Source: Pseudomonas sp. GV071 (GTDB taxonomy: Bacteria; Pseudomonadota; Gammaproteobacteria; Pseudomonadales; Pseudomonadaceae). From it: a stretch of 64,000 bases of DNA. Both the position numbers and the translations under genes were made by a program. The notes below the pieces were generated by a model, which saw only the letters and a list, made by a program, of their open reading frames with translations, had not been told where the DNA came from and did no database searches. The stretch spans positions 248,001 through 312,000 of the forward strand of contig NZ_QAOJ01000001.1 of assembly GCF_003050835.1 (NCBI RefSeq). The letters run 5' to 3'. Shown piece by piece: positions 1 to 10,351 of the stretch (position 1 is its first letter; every line of letters begins with the position of its first letter).

Positions 1-102
1 ACCGCTGACGAAAGAAGGTTTTTCAGCCGCTTGGGTAGCAGGGCTAAGAGCGGCGGCCAGCAGGCCGAGAACAGCGATAAGGCGAGTCGAACGAGTGCGC
101 AT
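1..102 (-). CDS. Exported protein, N-terminal fragment (runs off window start)
   Basis: Only the first 34 codons are present; the rest lies before base 1. The visible part is a textbook signal peptide: basic start (MRTRSTR), a hydrophobic core (LIAVLGLLAAALS) and a probable signal peptidase I site after ATQA-A. The ATG at 100-102 is supported by a GAGG ribosome site about 8 bases upstream on the minus strand. The product is periplasmic or outer-membrane. It lies downstream of the NCS1 permease gene on the same strand, separated by a REP doublet, so a solute-binding role is possible, but nothing visible decides the function. Confidence 0.7.
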   Translation of the reverse strand, partial: MRTRSTRLIAVLGLLAAALSPATQAAEKPSFVSG

Positions 103-225
103 CGGTTATTCCTCAAGGGGCTGGGTGCATCTGTTATTGGCAGTTCAAGAATCAAGCCAGCGAGGGCTTGTAGAGCCGTTTGTTGTTATGCAAAACCGGT
201 TACATCGGTGTACGACTTACGATTT

Positions 226-289
226 ATCGCGGCTGAAGCCCCTCCCACAAGGAAATGCGATCCCCTGTGGGAGGGGCTTTAGCCGCGAT
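226..289. repeat. REP doublet (REPIN)
   Basis: Two inverted REP arms, ATCGCGGCTGAAGCCCCTCC at 226-245 and its near reverse complement ending GCCGCGAT at 289, enclose a short spacer. It is one of about eleven copies in this window and lies between the 3' end of the permease gene and the start of the exported-protein gene, where it could act as a transcript end or 3' stabiliser. Confidence 0.85.
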
Positions 290-296
290 GCTTTTC

Positions 297-1808
297 TTAC
301 GCGATTTCAGTAGTGCCCTTTACCTCGGCATCTTTGGGCAGCGGCATCCAGCGCGGGCCCTGCGGGCCATAGACTTCAGCCGGTTCCGGGAACAGCACCA
401 GCAGCACCAGGTACAGCACTGCCGCCAGCCCCAGGGTCACCGGCAAGCTGATGTCGATGCCATTGGCCAGGTTGCCCAGCGGGCCAACGAACTGCCCCGG
501 CAGGTTAACGAAGCACAGGCCGATCAACGCGCTCGGCACCCAGGCGCCCATACCGCGCCAGTTCCAGCCGTGGGTGAACCAGTAGCTGCCACCTTTTTGC
601 CCACGGGTGAACACTTGCAGGTCATCGGCGTGGTACGCGCCACGGCGAATGATCAGGCCGAGGATCATGATCACCATCCACGGCGTGGTGCAGGTGATGA
701 TCAGCACGGCGAAGGTCGACACGCTCTGCACCAGGTTGGCAGCGAAGCGGCCAATGAAGATGAAGGCAATCGATAGCACACCGATCAGCAGGGTGGCTTT
801 CACCCGGCTCAATACGCGGGGGAACACGCTGGACATGTCCAGCCCGGTGCCATAGAGCGACGTAGTGCCGGTGGACATGCCGCCGATCACCGCAATCAGG
901 CACACCGGCAGGAAGAACCAGGTCGGGCACACGGCCAGCAGGCCGCCAACATAGTTGTTGGCGGCGATGTAGTCCGGCGCTTTTACGGCGACGATGGTGG
1001 CGGTGGCCAGGCCGAACAGGAACGGAATCAGGGTGGCCAGTTGGGCGAAGATCACCGCCAGCATGATGCGGCCCTTGGACGTTTCCTTGGGGATGTAACG
1101 CGCCCAGTCACCGAGGAACGCACCGAAGGAAATCGGGTTGCTCATGGCCACCAGTGCGGCACCGATAAACGCGGCCCAGAAGCCTTCGGTGCCGAGGTTG
1201 ACGCTGCCGGCATAGGCGCTGTCGAAGGTGCTGGCGAAGGCGAAGATGCCCAGCAGGAACAGCACGCTGGCGCTCCATACCGCGACCTTGTTGACCCACA
1301 GCAGAAAGCGGAAACCGTAGATGCATACGGTCAGCACCAGCAGGGCGAACAGGCCGTAGGCCAGGCCCAGGGTCAGGTCGGTTTCGGGCAGGCCGATCAG
1401 GCGCTTGGCGCCACCGATAAGGGCGTCCCCCGAGCTCCACACCGACAGCGAGAAAAACGCGATGGCGGTGAGCAGCGAGAGGAACGAGCCGACGATCCGG
1501 CCATGCACACCGAAGTGCGCGCCGGAGGAAACGGCGTTGTTGGTGCCGTTCAGCGAACCGAACAGGCCCATCGGCGCGAGGATCACCGAGCCCACCAGCA
1601 CGCCCAGCAGAATCGCCCAGACGCCGGCCTGGAACGACAGGCCGAACAGCACCGGGAAGCTGCCGAGGACGGCGGTGGCGAAGGTGTTGGCGCCGCCGAA
1701 AATCATGCGGAACAGGTCCAGCGGTTTGGCGCTGCGTTCGTTGTCGGGGATTTGCTCAACCCCGAAGGTTTCGATACGCGTCAAAGCGTGTTCATTGTTG
1801 TTATGCAT
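297..1808 (-). CDS. NCS1-family cytosine/purine-type permease
   Basis: A 503-residue inner-membrane transporter with about 12 hydrophobic segments and typical NCS1 features: an N-terminal FGVEQIPDNERS stretch, an early helix with the GGANTFATAV segment, and the NPISFGAFLGDWARYIP stretch near residue 225. NCS1 carriers import nucleobases, hydantoins and related nitrogen compounds with H+ or Na+. The start is well supported by GGGGAGGGG just upstream. It lies 196 bp downstream of the NTF2-like and guanidinobutyrase genes on the same strand, so uptake of a guanidino compound feeding that pathway is plausible. The substrate cannot be read from sequence alone. Confidence 0.85.
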   Translation of the reverse strand: MHNNNEHALTRIETFGVEQIPDNERSAKPLDLFRMIFGGANTFATAVLGSFPVLFGLSFQAGVWAILLGVLVGSVILAPMGLFGSLNGTNNAVSSGAHFGVHGRIVGSFLSLLTAIAFFSLSVWSSGDALIGGAKRLIGLPETDLTLGLAYGLFALLVLTVCIYGFRFLLWVNKVAVWSASVLFLLGIFAFASTFDSAYAGSVNLGTEGFWAAFIGAALVAMSNPISFGAFLGDWARYIPKETSKGRIMLAVIFAQLATLIPFLFGLATATIVAVKAPDYIAANNYVGGLLAVCPTWFFLPVCLIAVIGGMSTGTTSLYGTGLDMSSVFPRVLSRVKATLLIGVLSIAFIFIGRFAANLVQSVSTFAVLIITCTTPWMVIMILGLIIRRGAYHADDLQVFTRGQKGGSYWFTHGWNWRGMGAWVPSALIGLCFVNLPGQFVGPLGNLANGIDISLPVTLGLAAVLYLVLLVLFPEPAEVYGPQGPRWMPLPKDAEVKGTTEIA

Positions 1809-2004
1809 TTTCCCCTCCCCGGGAAAAACACTCTGAAAACTACTGCGCTCGGTCTGGCGGCGTTAAAAACAGACTCGCAATGCTCATTGGCTACAGCCAA
1901 CTCCGCTTGCTCGCCTGTTTTTGCCTTGCCATACCGTCGCTCGCTACGTTTTCAAAGCGTTTTTAATGGCTACGGTTTTTGTTGTATTGCCGTTTTCAAA
2001 GCGT
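1809..2004. repeat. Intergenic dispersed repeat (shared with 49.7 kb) plus 16-bp direct repeat
   Basis: Positions 1840-1932 carry an imperfect inverted repeat whose arms end in AAAAACAG and CTGTTTTT around GCTCATTGGCTACAGCCAAC. The same core occurs, reversed, at 49732-49759, so this is a dispersed element. Further on, CGTTTTCAAAGCGTTT occurs twice, at 1947-1962 and 1991-2006. No gene is seen here. Confidence 0.65.
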
Positions 2005-2418
2005 TTATTGCGGTACTGCAGACAAATGCTCATGGCAGGCCAACCAGCGGCCGGCTTCTACCTGGCGAAACACAATGGTCTCGCGCTCGTAACTGGTGCT
2101 TTCCTCGCCGGCGATGCGCAGCTGAGTGCGTACGTCGTGAACAAAGATCGCCACGTCGCCCTGCAGGCTGACGAACTGTTTGCTTGAGGTGCATTCGACT
2201 ACTTCAAAGCCACCCGCCAACCATTCAGCCCACACCTTCTGGTACGCCGCGCGGCTCAGCAGCGGCTCTGGCAGGGTATGGAAGACAAAGCTGGCGTCTT
2301 CGCTGAAGGCGGCGAAGTAGGCTTCGGTGTTGGTGCTGGCGAAGGCGGCGACCAAACGTTCTGCCGCGTTAAGCACTTGCTGTTCTTTCAGGGCGTCACT
2401 CATTTGTGCGGCACTCAT
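2005..2418 (-). CDS. NTF2/SnoaL-like small protein (AtzH-like)
   Basis: A 137-residue soluble protein whose pattern matches the NTF2-like/SnoaL fold: an N-terminal helix (LNAAERLVAAFASTNTEAYFAAFSEDASFVFH), then strands around FVSLQGDVAIFVHDVRTQLRIAGEE, ending WLACHEHLSAVP. Such proteins are small enzymes or accessory subunits; an AtzH-like helper for amide or guanidine nitrogen use is an inference. Its ATG overlaps the stop of the guanidinobutyrase gene (ATGA at 2415-2418), which indicates translational coupling in one operon. A second in-frame ATG at 2403 is an alternative start. P. aeruginosa carries a similar small gene next to gbuA. Confidence 0.75.
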   Translation of the reverse strand: MSAAQMSDALKEQQVLNAAERLVAAFASTNTEAYFAAFSEDASFVFHTLPEPLLSRAAYQKVWAEWLAGGFEVVECTSSKQFVSLQGDVAIFVHDVRTQLRIAGEESTSYERETIVFRQVEAGRWLACHEHLSAVPQ

Positions 2419-3374
2419 TTGTGGGAGACGCCTGGCAGAACACAGAGCATTTCGTACAGCAGGTTGGCGCCCAGCAGCGAGGTGTTGCCGGTGGTGTCGT
2501 AGGGTGGAGAGACTTCCACCACGTCACAACCGATCAGGTCCAGGCCTTGGCAACCGCGAATGATCTCGATCGCTTGAATGGTGGTCAGGCCGCCGATTTC
2601 CGGGGTGCCGGTACCAGGCGCCCAGGCCGGGTCGATACCGTCGATATCAAAGCTCAGGTACACCGGACCGCCGCCGACTTTCTCGCGGACTTCGGTCATC
2701 AGTGGGGTCAGGGATTTGTGCCAGCACTCTTCGGCCTGCACCACACGGAAACCCTGGCGGCGGCACCAGTTGAAGTCTTCCGCGGTGTAACCCTGGGCAC
2801 GCAGACCAATCTGCACCACGCGGTCGCAGTCCAGCAGGCCTTCTTCCACGGCGCGGCGGAAGGTGGTGCCGTGGGCGATTTTCTCGCCGAACATATGGTC
2901 ATTCACATCGGCGTGGGCATCGATATGCACCAGGCCGATCTTGCCGTGCTTCTTATGCAGCGCGCGCAGAATCGGCAGGGTGATGGTGTGATCGCCACCC
3001 AGGGTCATGGGCAGAATGCCGTGGCCGATGATCTTGTCGTAAGACTCTTCAATGATGCGCACGGCATCCAGCAGGTTGAAGGTGTTGATTGCCACATCGC
3101 CGATGTCGGCCACGTTCAACGAGTCGAATGGGGCGGCGCCGGTGGCCATGTTGTACGGACGGATCATCACCGACTCGGCGCGGATCTCGCGCGGCCCGAA
3201 GCGGGTGCCGGAGCGCAGGGAGGTGCCGATGTCCAAGGGCACGCCGACGAAGGCGGCGTCGAGGGCATCGAGTTCAGTGTCGGATTGGATATGCGGCAGG
3301 CGCATCATGGTGGCGATGCCACCGAAGCGCGGCATTTCATTACCGCCCAGGGGTTGATGAAGCTTCTTGTCCAC
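2415..3374 (-). CDS. gbuA: Guanidinobutyrase (ureohydrolase family)
   Basis: A 319-residue arginase/agmatinase-family enzyme, the length I recall for P. aeruginosa GbuA. It hydrolyses 4-guanidinobutyrate to 4-aminobutyrate and urea, a late step of the arginine dehydrogenase/oxidase route. The binuclear Mn site is complete: GGDH at residues 126-129, DAHAD at 152-156 and SFDIDGIDP at 241-249. It is divergent from a LysR gene (gbuR) and is followed by an overlapping NTF2-like gene and a permease, the known Pseudomonas gbu arrangement. Other ureohydrolases (agmatinase, guanidinopropionase) share these motifs, so the substrate call leans on gene context. Confidence 0.85.
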   Translation of the reverse strand: MDKKLHQPLGGNEMPRFGGIATMMRLPHIQSDTELDALDAAFVGVPLDIGTSLRSGTRFGPREIRAESVMIRPYNMATGAAPFDSLNVADIGDVAINTFNLLDAVRIIEESYDKIIGHGILPMTLGGDHTITLPILRALHKKHGKIGLVHIDAHADVNDHMFGEKIAHGTTFRRAVEEGLLDCDRVVQIGLRAQGYTAEDFNWCRRQGFRVVQAEECWHKSLTPLMTEVREKVGGGPVYLSFDIDGIDPAWAPGTGTPEIGGLTTIQAIEIIRGCQGLDLIGCDVVEVSPPYDTTGNTSLLGANLLYEMLCVLPGVSHK

Positions 3375-3463
3375 GGGGTGGCCTCACGGTTTTTATGGTT
3401 TTAGTAATGGCGCCGATTCTGCGCAGGGGGTAGGACAGAGAAAAATCCGGGGCCGGCAAATTC

Positions 3464-3482
3464 TTAGTTCAGAGATTTCTAA
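3464..3482. promoter_or_regulatory. Candidate LysR-type operator between gbuA and gbuR
   Basis: TTAG-N11-CTAA is an inverted repeat of the T-N11-A type favoured by LysR regulators. It lies 90 bp upstream of gbuA and 110 bp upstream of gbuR, in the AT-rich part of the divergent region. Assignment to GbuR is inference. Confidence 0.45.
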
Positions 3483-3506
3483 ACTATTGGGTAAGCTTTA
3501 AACGCT

Positions 3507-3567
3507 ATCGCGGCTGAAGCCGCTCCTACGAGATCGCACAATCCGTAGGAGCGGCTTCAGCCGCGAT
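3507..3567. repeat. REP doublet (REPIN) upstream of gbuR
   Basis: Near-perfect inverted arms, ATCGCGGCTGAAGCCGCTCC at 3507-3526 and the complement ending GCCGCGAT at 3567, lie directly upstream of the regulator gene, inside its likely 5' untranslated region. Confidence 0.85.
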
Positions 3568-3592
3568 GCTCTTCGATAAAGCCGGAGCCTCC

Positions 3593-4495
3593 ATGTCCCA
3601 AGTCCTGCCCGACCTGAAACTGCTGCGCATCTTCGTCAGTGTGGTGCGCCACCAGGGTTTTGCCGCTGCCCAGCAAGAACTCAACCTGTCGACTTCGGCC
3701 ATCAGCACCTACATGAGCCAGCTCGAAGGCCAGCTCGGCTTGAGCCTGTGCCACCGAGGCCGTGGCGGTTTCAGCCTGACCAGCAAGGGCGAGCTGTTCT
3801 TCCAGGAAACCCTGCGCCTGCTCGGTGAGATGGAAGGCTTCGAGCGCTACGCCGCCGCGCTCAAGGGCGAACTGCGCGGCACGCTGAATCTGGGGGTGAT
3901 CGATTCCACCGTGAGCGACCGTTCCTTGCCGTTCGCCGAAGTGATCGGTACCTACAGCGAAGAGCACCCGGCCGTGCATTTGCACCTGTCGGTGCTCAGC
4001 CCCTATGAGCTGCAACTGGGGGTGCTGGAAAACCGCCTGGACCTGGCCATCGGTTCGTTTTCCACGCGCATGAACGGCCTGCTGTACCAGGCGCTGTATC
4101 GCGAGCAGCACTGGTTGTACTGCAGCGACCGCCACCCGTTGTTCGGCGAGCGGCGTATTCCGCCGGAGCTGATCACCCAGCAGCGCATGGTCGGGCGCAG
4201 TTACTGGAGCCAGGCCGAACTGGCCCGCCACGGCTTCAAACACAGCGCCGCGACCGTGGAAAGTATGGAAGCGCAACTGATTCTGGTGCTCTCCGGCGCC
4301 TATATCGGCTACCTGCCGGAGCACTACGCGCAAGCCTGGGTCGACCAGAAACGCCTGCGCCCGCTGCTGCCCACCACCTTTGGCTATCAGGCGCCGTTTT
4401 CCCTCACCTACCGCCGCGGCCGCTCACGCGAGCCCCTGTTGCAAACCTTCCGTGATCTGCTGAAAACCCAGCTGACGCAGCCGCGGGCGAGTTGA
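3593..4495 (+). CDS. gbuR: LysR-family regulator of the gbu cassette
   Basis: A 300-residue LysR transcription factor. The N-terminal winged HTH is clear (LKLLRIFVSVVRHQGFAAAQQ, then STSAISTYMSQLE), followed by an effector-binding domain with the GTLNLGVIDSTVSD entry strand. The ATG at 3593 is preferred because GGAG lies at 3583-3586; an earlier in-frame ATG at 3566 falls inside the REP doublet. It is divergent from gbuA and, as in P. aeruginosa, probably activates the guanidinobutyrase operon in response to 4-guanidinobutyrate. A candidate T-N11-A operator lies in the shared intergenic region. Confidence 0.8.
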   Translation: MSQVLPDLKLLRIFVSVVRHQGFAAAQQELNLSTSAISTYMSQLEGQLGLSLCHRGRGGFSLTSKGELFFQETLRLLGEMEGFERYAAALKGELRGTLNLGVIDSTVSDRSLPFAEVIGTYSEEHPAVHLHLSVLSPYELQLGVLENRLDLAIGSFSTRMNGLLYQALYREQHWLYCSDRHPLFGERRIPPELITQQRMVGRSYWSQAELARHGFKHSAATVESMEAQLILVLSGAYIGYLPEHYAQAWVDQKRLRPLLPTTFGYQAPFSLTYRRGRSREPLLQTFRDLLKTQLTQPRAS

Positions 4496-4504
4496 GCCTG
4501 GTCT

Positions 4505-4532
4505 CGTAGGAGCGGTTTCAGCCGCTCCTACG
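4505..4532. repeat. Single compact REP hairpin
   Basis: CGTAGGAGCGG and CCGCTCCTACG form an 11-bp perfect stem around TTTCAG, just after the gbuR stop. It probably acts as a 3'-end hairpin. Confidence 0.7.
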
Positions 4533-4645
4533 CAATTGATGTACCCACGTCCCTAGTCCCTGCTGGCGCCTAGCCATCGCTGTGCTACACCTAACTCCCA
4601 TGAGCAAGGAAGTTCGTATGCTCCTACTGACCAGGGATTGAAGTG

Positions 4646-6211
4646 ATGCGCCAGAACCTGCCTGTGACACAGCGGGAAAGAACCTTTCCTGAGCACGAAC
4701 GCCTGATTTCCACCACCGACCTGCAGAGCAAAATCACCTACTGCAACGACGCCTTCGTCGAGATCAGTGGCTTCACCCGCGAAGAATTGATTGGCCAGCC
4801 GCACAACCTGGTGCGCCACCCGGACATGCCGCCTGCTGTGTTCGCCCATATGTGGGACGTACTCAAACAGGGCAAGCCGTGGATGGGGCTGGTGAAGAAT
4901 CGCTCGAAGAATGGCGACTTCTACTGGGTCAGCGCCTACGTCACCCCGGTGTATGAAAACGGCCACATGTCCGGCTTCGAGTCGGTGCGCTCTCTGCCCA
5001 CCCGTGAGCAGGTGGCCCGAGCCGATGCGCTGTACGCGCGCCTGCGTGCCGGCAAAGCGCCGGTGCCTGCGGTGGAAAATTGGACCCGCGATTTTGTTCA
5101 GTCCTGGCCGGTGATTCTCGCCGCGCTGCTGATTCTGGCCGGCGATTACCTGCTCGAAGGCTGGGCTCAGGCCCTGCAAGTGCTGGTGATCATGTTCTGC
5201 CTGGGCTCCTTTCAGCTCTACCGCAAACGCATGGGCGTGCGCGAGACCCTGGCCGCGCATCCGAAAGCCTTTACCAGTGCCCTGGTGGCGTTGACCTATT
5301 CCGATAACCGAGGCGCCCAAGGCCTGCTGGACATGGCCATGATCAGCGAGGAAGCGCGCCTGCAAACGGCGCTGACGCGGCTGGAAGATGCCGGCGTCAA
5401 TGTGAAGTTGCGCGCCGCCGAGTCGTCGAAGCTGTCCAACTCCAGCGCTGAATTGCTGGAACAGCAGCGCAGCGAAACCGACCAATCGGCCACCGCCATC
5501 AACCAGATGGCTGCCACCATTCAGGAAGTCGCCGCCAACGTTGCAAACACCGCGCATGCCGCCGAAGAGGCTGACCAGCTCGCCCAGCAAGGCCGTGGCC
5601 TGGCCAATGACAGCCTGGGGGCGATGCAGCATATGGCTGATGCGGTCACCGAGATCGGGCAGGCGGTGAAAGACCTGGCCAACTCGACCCAGTCGATCGG
5701 CAGCGTCGCCGACGTAATTACCTCGATTGCCGAGCAGACCAACCTGCTGGCGTTGAACGCGGCCATTGAGGCAGCTCGCGCCGGCGAGCAAGGCCGAGGG
5801 TTTGCCGTGGTGGCCGATGAGGTGCGGTCGCTGGCCTCACGCACCCGCGAGTCCACCGAGCAGATCCATCAGATCATTTCTTCCCTGCGCAGCGGCGCCG
5901 ACCGCGCCGTGGCCACCGCCAGCAAGGGCGAGGATATTTCCCGCGATAGCGTGCACAGCGTCGAGGCAGTGCGCCACGCGCTGGATGGCATCAGCCAGGC
6001 GGTTACGCGCATCACCGGCATGAGTCAGCAGATGGCCACTGCCTCCGAGCAGCAAAGCCATGTGGCTGAAGACATCAGTCAGCAGATCACCCGCATCGCC
6101 CAGCTCTCTGACCGCAGCGCCGGTCAGGCCCAGGAAGGCGTGGTGATCAGCCAGGACCTCGAACACATGGCTGAGTATCTGCACAGCCTGGCAGAGCGTT
6201 TCAACAAATAA
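4646..6211 (+). CDS. aer: Aer-type aerotaxis/energy-taxis receptor
   Basis: A 521-residue chemoreceptor. An N-terminal PAS domain (about residues 10-130, with [22 protein letters not shown] and NLVRHPDMP) should bind FAD and sense redox state. A hydrophobic membrane anchor follows ([20 protein letters not shown] and [14 protein letters not shown], about 155-195), then a long methyl-accepting signalling domain with the conserved hairpin tip ([20 protein letters not shown]). There is no periplasmic ligand domain. The start at 4646 ([12 protein letters not shown]) is preferred over the GTG at 4643 because the N-terminus resembles known Pseudomonas Aer. In P. aeruginosa a PAS-chemoreceptor gene (bdlA) sits near gbuR; the membrane anchor and single PAS make Aer the better call here. 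Confidence 0.88.
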   Translation: MRQNLPVTQRERTFPEHERLISTTDLQSKITYCNDAFVEISGFTREELIGQPHNLVRHPDMPPAVFAHMWDVLKQGKPWMGLVKNRSKNGDFYWVSAYVTPVYENGHMSGFESVRSLPTREQVARADALYARLRAGKAPVPAVENWTRDFVQSWPVILAALLILAGDYLLEGWAQALQVLVIMFCLGSFQLYRKRMGVRETLAAHPKAFTSALVALTYSDNRGAQGLLDMAMISEEARLQTALTRLEDAGVNVKLRAAESSKLSNSSAELLEQQRSETDQSATAINQMAATIQEVAANVANTAHAAEEADQLAQQGRGLANDSLGAMQHMADAVTEIGQAVKDLANSTQSIGSVADVITSIAEQTNLLALNAAIEAARAGEQGRGFAVVADEVRSLASRTRESTEQIHQIISSLRSGADRAVATASKGEDISRDSVHSVEAVRHALDGISQAVTRITGMSQQMATASEQQSHVAEDISQQITRIAQLSDRSAGQAQEGVVISQDLEHMAEYLHSLAERFNK

Positions 6212-6286
6212 CCCCGTGTTCCCCAAAGGTCGGACAGGGAAGTCCGGCCGTCTATCTGGCAAACTTGGCGCTCCCAAGGAGTGCCC

Positions 6287-6883
6287 ATGTCTCGCCCGCT
6301 ATGCCCCCGCTGCTGCCGCCCACTCAGCCACTGCCTGTGTGCGCTGATCCCAAGCCTGGATAGCCGTACCCGCGTGCTCATCCTGCAGCACCCAAGTGAA
6401 GTCAAACATGCCCTGAACACTGCACGCCTGGCGGCCCTGGGGTTGACCAATGCCGAGCTGTGCGTGGGCGAGATGTTTTGTGAATTGGAGCGGTTGCTGA
6501 ACCCGCCAGGCTATCGCAGCTGCCTGTTATTTCCGGGGGAGGGGGCAACTGTGCTGGCAGCGGCGCCCAACGAACTGCCGCTGCAACTGGTGGTGCCCGA
6601 TGGCACTTGGCGCAAGGCGAGCAAACTGCTGCATGTGAACCCGCTGTTGGCTGCCTTGCCGCAGGTGATGTTGCCGGCAGGTGGCGTGTCGCGTTACCGC
6701 CTGCGCAAGGCGCCGATGGCGGGGGCGTTGTCGACCATCGAGGCGATTGTTCAGGCGTTGGAAGTTGTCGAAGCGCCAAGCGCGTTCGGCGAGCTGTTGC
6801 GACCGTTTGAGGCGCTGATCGAGGGGCAGATCGAGGCGATGGGGGAGGAGGTGTTTGCCCGCAATCACCTTCCCAATTTGTAG
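6287..6883 (+). CDS. DTW-domain protein (tRNA-uridine aminocarboxypropyltransferase family)
   Basis: A 198-residue DTW-domain protein. It begins with a Cys-rich element (CPRCCRPLSHCLCALIP) and carries the family motif as VPDGTWRKASKLL, followed by RLRKAPMAGALSTIEAIV. Characterised relatives (E. coli TapT/YfiP) transfer the 3-amino-3-carboxypropyl group of AdoMet to tRNA uridine, giving acp3U. The ATG at 6287 is chosen because AAGGAG at 6276-6281 is ideally spaced; a GTG at 6281 overlaps that site. It follows aer on the same strand by 75 bp and converges with mgsA. Substrate position on tRNA is not known for this subgroup. Confidence 0.78.
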   Translation: MSRPLCPRCCRPLSHCLCALIPSLDSRTRVLILQHPSEVKHALNTARLAALGLTNAELCVGEMFCELERLLNPPGYRSCLLFPGEGATVLAAAPNELPLQLVVPDGTWRKASKLLHVNPLLAALPQVMLPAGGVSRYRLRKAPMAGALSTIEAIVQALEVVEAPSAFGELLRPFEALIEGQIEAMGEEVFARNHLPNL

Positions 6884-6937
6884 GCTCGGTTGTGCGCAGC
6901 TGGGGCAGGCGTTGGGCTTCGCAGCGCTCAACCCAAC

Positions 6938-7402
6938 CTAGGCGCGTGCCGCCAGATACGTGGCGTAATCCGGCACCCGATGCTCATGCCGCTGCTCCAG
7001 CAACGGGCTGCTCAACAGGTAGTCGGCGCTGCTTTCATTGCACGCCACGGGAATATTCCACACCGCCGCCACCCGCAGCAGGGCTTTGATGTCGGGGTCG
7101 TGGGGTTGTTGCTCGAACGGGTCCCAGAAGAACACCAGCATGTCCACGCGGCGCTCGGCGATGCGCGCACCAATCTGTTGGTCGCCGCCGAGCGGGCCGC
7201 TGATCATGCTTTCCACCGGCAGGTGCAGGCGGCGAGTCAGCAGCAGGCCGGTGGTGCCGGTGGCCAGCAGGTCGTGCTGGGCCAGGCGTGGGCGCTGGCG
7301 TTCACTCCAGTCGAGGAGGAATTCCTTGCAGTGGTCATGGGCCACCAGGGCGATGCGTTTACGCGCTGGCAGTTGCGCAGTGGTGAAGGGGACGCGGCTC
7401 AC
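6938..7402 (-). CDS. mgsA: Methylglyoxal synthase
   Basis: A 154-residue enzyme converting dihydroxyacetone phosphate to methylglyoxal and phosphate, a bypass of lower glycolysis. It has the family signatures [15 protein letters not shown] at the N-terminus, [16 protein letters not shown] with the catalytic Asp at 74, and [17 protein letters not shown] with the second acidic residue near 102. Length matches E. coli MgsA. Its ATG overlaps the stop of gap (7399-7402, ATGA), so the two are translationally coupled, placing an overflow route for triose phosphate directly behind the dehydrogenase. Confidence 0.92.
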   Translation of the reverse strand: MSRVPFTTAQLPARKRIALVAHDHCKEFLLDWSERQRPRLAQHDLLATGTTGLLLTRRLHLPVESMISGPLGGDQQIGARIAERRVDMLVFFWDPFEQQPHDPDIKALLRVAAVWNIPVACNESSADYLLSSPLLEQRHEHRVPDYATYLAARA

Positions 7403-8400
7403 GGCGCGTCCCGCAGGGCCAACGCGTTATCCAGCATGCGGTTGGAAAAACCCCATTCGTTGTCATACCAGGCCAGCACCTTGAGCAGCTTGCCGCTGGT
7501 TTTGGTGTGGTTGGCGTCGAAGATCGACGACAGCGGGTTATGGTTGAAGTCGTGGGACACCAGCGGCAAAGCGTTGTAGCCGAGAATCGGCAACTGCTGG
7601 CTAGCCGACAGCATCAGCGCATTGACGGTTTCGGCGCTGACCGGCTGTTTTAGTTCTAGGGTTAAATCCACCAGCGACACGTTGATCACCGGCACCCGCA
7701 CCGCCATGCCGGTTAGCTTGCCGGCCAGTTCCGGTAGCACCAGGCCCACGGCTTCGGCGGCGCCGGTCTTGGTCGGGATCATCGACTGAGTGGCCGAGCG
7801 GGCGCGGTAGGGGTCGCTGTGGTAGACGTCCGAGAGGTTCTGGTCGTTGGTGTAGGCGTGAATGGTGGTCATCAGGCCGTTTTCGATGCCCAGCTCGCGG
7901 TGCAACACCTGGGCAATCGGCGCCAGGCAGTTGGTGGTGCAGGAGGCGCTGGAAATGATCTGGTGCGACTGGCGCAGCGTGTCGTGGTTAACGCCGTAGA
8001 CGATGGTGGCATCGGCACCTTTGGCCGGGGCCGAGATAATTACCTTCCTGGCGCCGGCGGTTAAATGCGCTGCCGCTTTATCGCGGTCAGTAAACAGGCC
8101 AGTGCATTCGAAGACGATGTCGATCTGCTGGTCGCGCCATGGCAGCTCGGCCGGGTTGCGGATGGCGGTGACGGCAATGCGGTCGCCGTTGACCAACAAT
8201 GCGTCGGCTTGTGCCTCAACGCTACCGTCAAAAATGCCGTGCACGCTGTCGTACTTGAACAGGTGGGCATTGATGGCACTGTCGCCGAGGTCGTTGATCG
8301 CGACTACCTGCAGCTGTTCGCGGTAGTCCTGGGTGTACAGGGCGCGCAGAATGTTGCGGCCGATGCGGCCAAAGCCGTTGATTGCGATACGCAGTGTCAT
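7399..8400 (-). CDS. gap: Glyceraldehyde-3-phosphate dehydrogenase, type I
   Basis: A 333-residue NAD-dependent dehydrogenase oxidising glyceraldehyde 3-phosphate to 1,3-bisphosphoglycerate. The Rossmann start ([20 protein letters not shown]) and catalytic cysteine region ([12 protein letters not shown], near residue 150) are intact. This is the glucose-linked gap copy of Pseudomonas, divergent from edd, with a HexR operator 25 bp upstream of its start. The leader also holds an A-rich AACAACAAAAAACAA run on the minus strand that fits a Crc/Hfq site. mgsA overlaps its 3' end. Confidence 0.95.
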   Translation of the reverse strand: MTLRIAINGFGRIGRNILRALYTQDYREQLQVVAINDLGDSAINAHLFKYDSVHGIFDGSVEAQADALLVNGDRIAVTAIRNPAELPWRDQQIDIVFECTGLFTDRDKAAAHLTAGARKVIISAPAKGADATIVYGVNHDTLRQSHQIISSASCTTNCLAPIAQVLHRELGIENGLMTTIHAYTNDQNLSDVYHSDPYRARSATQSMIPTKTGAAEAVGLVLPELAGKLTGMAVRVPVINVSLVDLTLELKQPVSAETVNALMLSASQQLPILGYNALPLVSHDFNHNPLSSIFDANHTKTSGKLLKVLAWYDNEWGFSNRMLDNALALRDAP

Positions 8401-8412
8401 GGAATCACCGAA

Positions 8413-8432
8413 TCTTGTTTTTTGTTGTTGGA
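8413..8432 (-). promoter_or_regulatory. Candidate Crc/Hfq CA motif in the gap leader
   Basis: On the minus strand the leader reads AACAACAAAAAACAA, containing AANAANAA, 13-32 bases before the gap start codon. In Pseudomonas the Hfq/Crc complex binds such sites and blocks translation when preferred carbon sources are present. Function here is inferred. Confidence 0.5.
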
Positions 8433-8439
8433 ATTACAA
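8425..8439. promoter_or_regulatory. HexR operator in the gap/edd divergent region
   Basis: TTGT at 8425-8428, seven bases, then ACAA at 8436-8439, exactly the TTGT-N7-ACAA consensus I recall for Pseudomonas HexR. HexR leaves DNA when it binds KDPG, the product of Edd. The hexR gene and a second matching operator lie within 15 kb. Confidence 0.8.
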
Positions 8440-8527
8440 GATTAGGCTCGGTAATATAAAAAACCAAGCCGAAATACCTACGAAATTTTGTTTTATATAA
8501 AAATTAAGCCTGTGTGGAGCCGATGAT

Positions 8528-10347
<1,820 letters not shown>

Positions 10348-10351
<4 letters not shown>

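Noticed and set aside
1041..2171. A 376-codon plus-strand frame over the NCS1 permease
   Set aside because: Composition typical of a shadow frame, and it runs through the dispersed repeat.
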